Source: an uncultured Clostridia bacterium (GTDB lineage: Bacteria > Bacillota_A > Clostridia > Oscillospirales > Oscillospiraceae). From it: DNA of 6,000 bases. The stretch is from the NCBI GenBank assembly GCA_946410505.1, contig CAMKAP010000128.1, positions 1 through 6,000 on the forward strand, in the 5' to 3' direction. The position numbers were made by a program, and so were the translations under genes. The notes below the pieces were generated by a model. It saw only the letters and a program-made list of their open reading frames with translations. It did no database searches and was not told where the DNA came from. The number at the start of each line of letters is the position of its first letter. Position 1 is the stretch's first letter. Positions 4,591 through 6,000 of this stretch are shown here, one piece after another.

Positions 4591-5823
4591 ATGAAGAAAA
4601 AACGGATGCTTGCGGCATTGCTGTGCCTGCTGCTGTGCCTGCTGTGTGCCTGCGGCGACAGCGCCGCTGTGCCGGCGCAGAACCCGGAACCGACCCCGGA
4701 ACTCACACCCGAACCCACGCCGGAGCCGACCCCGGAACCCACGCCAGCACCGATCCTTCTCCCGGACGGACGGGAGATCCCCGCAGACGCGGAGAAGCTG
4801 GATCTCAGCGCCATGGAGGTGCAGCAGATCGAAGAGACGCTTCCCTTGCTGCAAGGCTTTTCTGCTCTGCGCAGCGTGGAACTGGGGGAGGAGAGCGAGG
4901 AGCGCAGCGTACCGGTGGAGCTGCTGTGCAGGCTCACGGAGGCCTGTCCGGACACGGAGTTTGCCTATCGCTTTCCTTTCTTTGGCAAGAGGATCTCCAC
5001 CCTCGACGAGAAGCTGGACCTGAACCACATCCGGATGGACGATGAGGGAGAGGCGGTGCGGCAGCTTTTGCCCTGCATGAAGCGCTGCCGTTATCTGGAC
5101 ATGGACTCCTGCAACGTGAGCAGCGAGGCCATGGCCCGCATCCGGGACGAAAACCCGCAGATGGAGGTGGTGTGGCGCATCTGGTTCGGCACCATGCTCA
5201 CGGTGCGGACGGATGTGGAGCGCATCCTGGCCTCGGAAGAGTGGATGAAGCTCAACAATCTGACCACCAAGGACCTGAAATACTGCACGAAGGTGCGCCT
5301 GCTGGACATCGGCCACGCCACCTATCTCAGTGACCACAGCTTTCTGGAGTACATGCCTGACCTGGAGGTGGCGATCCTGGGCATCTCCAGCTTTAACGAC
5401 CTGACGCCGCTGCAAAACTGCACGAAGCTGGAGTATCTGGAATTCAACGAGTGCCAGGTGAAGGATCTGAGTCCGCTGGCGAGCCTGAAGAATCTCAAGC
5501 ACCTCAACTGCTGCATCCTGGGCGAAGTCACCGGCTGGGAGTCCCTGCTGGAGCTCAAACAGCTGGAGCGCCTCTGGATCGGGCGCTATACGATCTTGCC
5601 GGATGGCGCACAGGAAGAACTGATGGAAGCGCTCCCGGATACGGAGATCAACTTCACCGAGTATACCGGTACCCTCGGCTCCTGGCGCCGCAATCCCGAC
5701 GGCAGCTTTGTGGAGCGCTACGCGCTGCTGCGCGAACAATTCCAGTACAGCAACTATGACAAGACGATCGCCATGCCCTGGAACGATCCGCTCTATGAGC
5801 CGCATCCTGACCCGGAGGCGTGA
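4591..5823 (+). CDS. Leucine-rich-repeat lipoprotein with Pro/Glu/Thr linker
   Basis: This 410-residue protein has a lipoprotein signal: MKKKR, a Leu/Cys-rich core, and a lipobox LCAC (18-21), so C21 should be lipidated and the protein anchored outside the membrane. Residues 31-54 form a wall-spanning type linker of repeated EPTP. The rest is LRR-like: one unit around 68-100, another around 166-200, and the clearest run at 234-330. In that run short strands (LEVAILGISSF, LEYLEFNECQV, LKHLNCCIL, LERLWI) alternate with DLTPLQN and DLSPLASL turns, at roughly 22-24 residue spacing. Many cysteines are present, unusual for a surface protein. The last 75 residues are not repeat-like. The upstream ribosome binding site is weak (GAGAAAG, ten bases before ATG), so translation may depend on the preceding gene; ATG 4606 is an alternative start. 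It is the last gene before a strong terminator. LRR domains usually bind proteins; the partner is unknown. Confidence 0.88.
   Translation: MKKKRMLAALLCLLLCLLCACGDSAAVPAQNPEPTPELTPEPTPEPTPEPTPAPILLPDGREIPADAEKLDLSAMEVQQIEETLPLLQGFSALRSVELGEESEERSVPVELLCRLTEACPDTEFAYRFPFFGKRISTLDEKLDLNHIRMDDEGEAVRQLLPCMKRCRYLDMDSCNVSSEAMARIRDENPQMEVVWRIWFGTMLTVRTDVERILASEEWMKLNNLTTKDLKYCTKVRLLDIGHATYLSDHSFLEYMPDLEVAILGISSFNDLTPLQNCTKLEYLEFNECQVKDLSPLASLKNLKHLNCCILGEVTGWESLLELKQLERLWIGRYTILPDGAQEELMEALPDTEINFTEYTGTLGSWRRNPDGSFVERYALLREQFQYSNYDKTIAMPWNDPLYEPHPDPEA
4684..4752 (+). repeat. 12-bp codon-level tandem repeat encoding the EPTP linker
   Basis: A degenerate tandem repeat of about four codons (Pro-Glu-Pro-Thr) is repeated five to six times inside the lipoprotein gene. 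Individual units differ at third codon positions (GAACCGACCCCG, GAACCCACGCCG, GAGCCGACCCCG), so it is an older or selected repeat rather than a recent perfect expansion. It encodes a stiff spacer between the lipid anchor and the LRR domain. Confidence 0.7.
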
Positions 5824-5834
5824 TGCCCGATGAT

Positions 5835-5877
5835 AAAAAGCCCTGCTGCGTTATGAATCACGCAGCAGGGCTTTTTT
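5835..5877 (+). terminator. Strong intrinsic terminator, probably bidirectional
   Basis: AAAAAGCCCTGCTGCGT (5835-5851) pairs perfectly with ACGCAGCAGGGCTTTTT (5860-5876), a 17-bp stem with an eight-base loop. The GC-rich core is followed by a run of six T on the plus strand. On the minus strand the same stem is followed by TTTTTATC, so it can also end the convergent minus-strand gene whose stop is only a few bases beyond. It begins 11 bases after the lipoprotein stop codon. Confidence 0.95.
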
Positions 5878-5881
5878 GCTT

Positions 5882-6000
5882 TTATTGACCGTCCACCGTG
5901 CGGCAGAGCTTTTCGTGCATGAGCGTCATCAACACCAGCAGCGCCAGCAGGTATAGCGGGAAGATCCCCAGCCCCAGCCGGGCGGCCAGCCAGCCGAAGA
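5882..6000 (-). CDS. 3' end of a membrane protein gene (partial)
   Basis: Reading the minus strand inward from the window edge gives an open frame of 38 residues ending at a TAA stop (complement of 5882-5884). The visible C-terminus is FGWLAARLGLGIFPLYLLAL, then a hydrophobic continuation (LVLMTLM), then a short polar tail, HEKLCRTVDGQ. One transmembrane helix is evident (about 19 residues, GIFPLYLLALLVLMTLM), followed by a charged tail likely in the cytoplasm. The fragment is too short to name a family. It is convergent with the lipoprotein gene and shares the terminator at 5835-5877. Confidence 0.65.
   Translation of the reverse strand, partial: FGWLAARLGLGIFPLYLLALLVLMTLMHEKLCRTVDGQ

Noticed and set aside
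4081..5805. A 574-codon open frame on the minus strand spanning most of the DUF1002 and lipoprotein genes
   Set aside because: It lies antisense to two genes with clear signal peptides, ribosome binding sites and family features. Its translation is His/Leu/Gln-rich with low-complexity Arg/Gly stretches typical of antisense shadows in GC-rich DNA, and it crosses the intergenic gap without any domain.

Overview
The window looks like chromosomal DNA of a GC-rich, Gram-positive anaerobic Clostridia-type bacterium, probably a gut Oscillospiraceae-like lineage. Support comes from three things. There is a large, Bacillus-type SRP RNA with an Alu domain directly upstream of dnaX and a YbaB/EbfC gene, the Firmicutes order scr-dnaX-yaaK. 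There is a DUF1002 (YpuA-like) exported protein. There is a lipoprotein with a Pro/Glu/Thr linker and leucine-rich repeats, a style common in that group. The genus assignment is inference; no 16S or other decisive marker is present.

Layout: 1-280 is the SRP RNA, nearly complete, with its terminal helix closing at the window edge. 281-483 is a 200-base non-coding leader packed with hairpins, ending in a strong ribosome binding site. 484-2112 is dnaX (clamp loader tau subunit) and 2139-2486 is ybaB (nucleoid-associated protein). recR, which usually follows ybaB, is absent. In its place are a long imperfect palindrome (2509-2550) belonging to a GTCATCCTGAGCGAAG-type interspersed repeat and a radical SAM/SPASM gene (2573-3403).

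Between 3404 and 3624 lies a non-coding stretch. It begins with an AT-rich array in which ACATAA recurs five times at exactly 14-bp spacing, the first copy containing the stop codon of the radical SAM gene. A cluster of GC-rich hairpins follows, then a candidate extended -10 promoter. A two-gene cell-envelope unit comes next: a secreted DUF1002 protein (3625-4566) and, 24 bases later, a leucine-rich-repeat lipoprotein (4591-5823). A strong, probably bidirectional intrinsic terminator (5835-5877) separates this unit from the 3' end of a convergent membrane-protein gene on the minus strand (5882-6000).

Functionally the left half is housekeeping: protein targeting RNA, replication clamp loading and nucleoid organisation. 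The right half is accessory: an orphan radical SAM enzyme of unknown substrate and an envelope gene pair of unknown role. No mobile element with a transposase, no CRISPR array, no tRNA and no rRNA were seen. I do not see convincing evidence for a wholly new system; the best leads are the 14-bp phased repeat, the alternating hairpin chain upstream of dnaX, and the replacement of recR.
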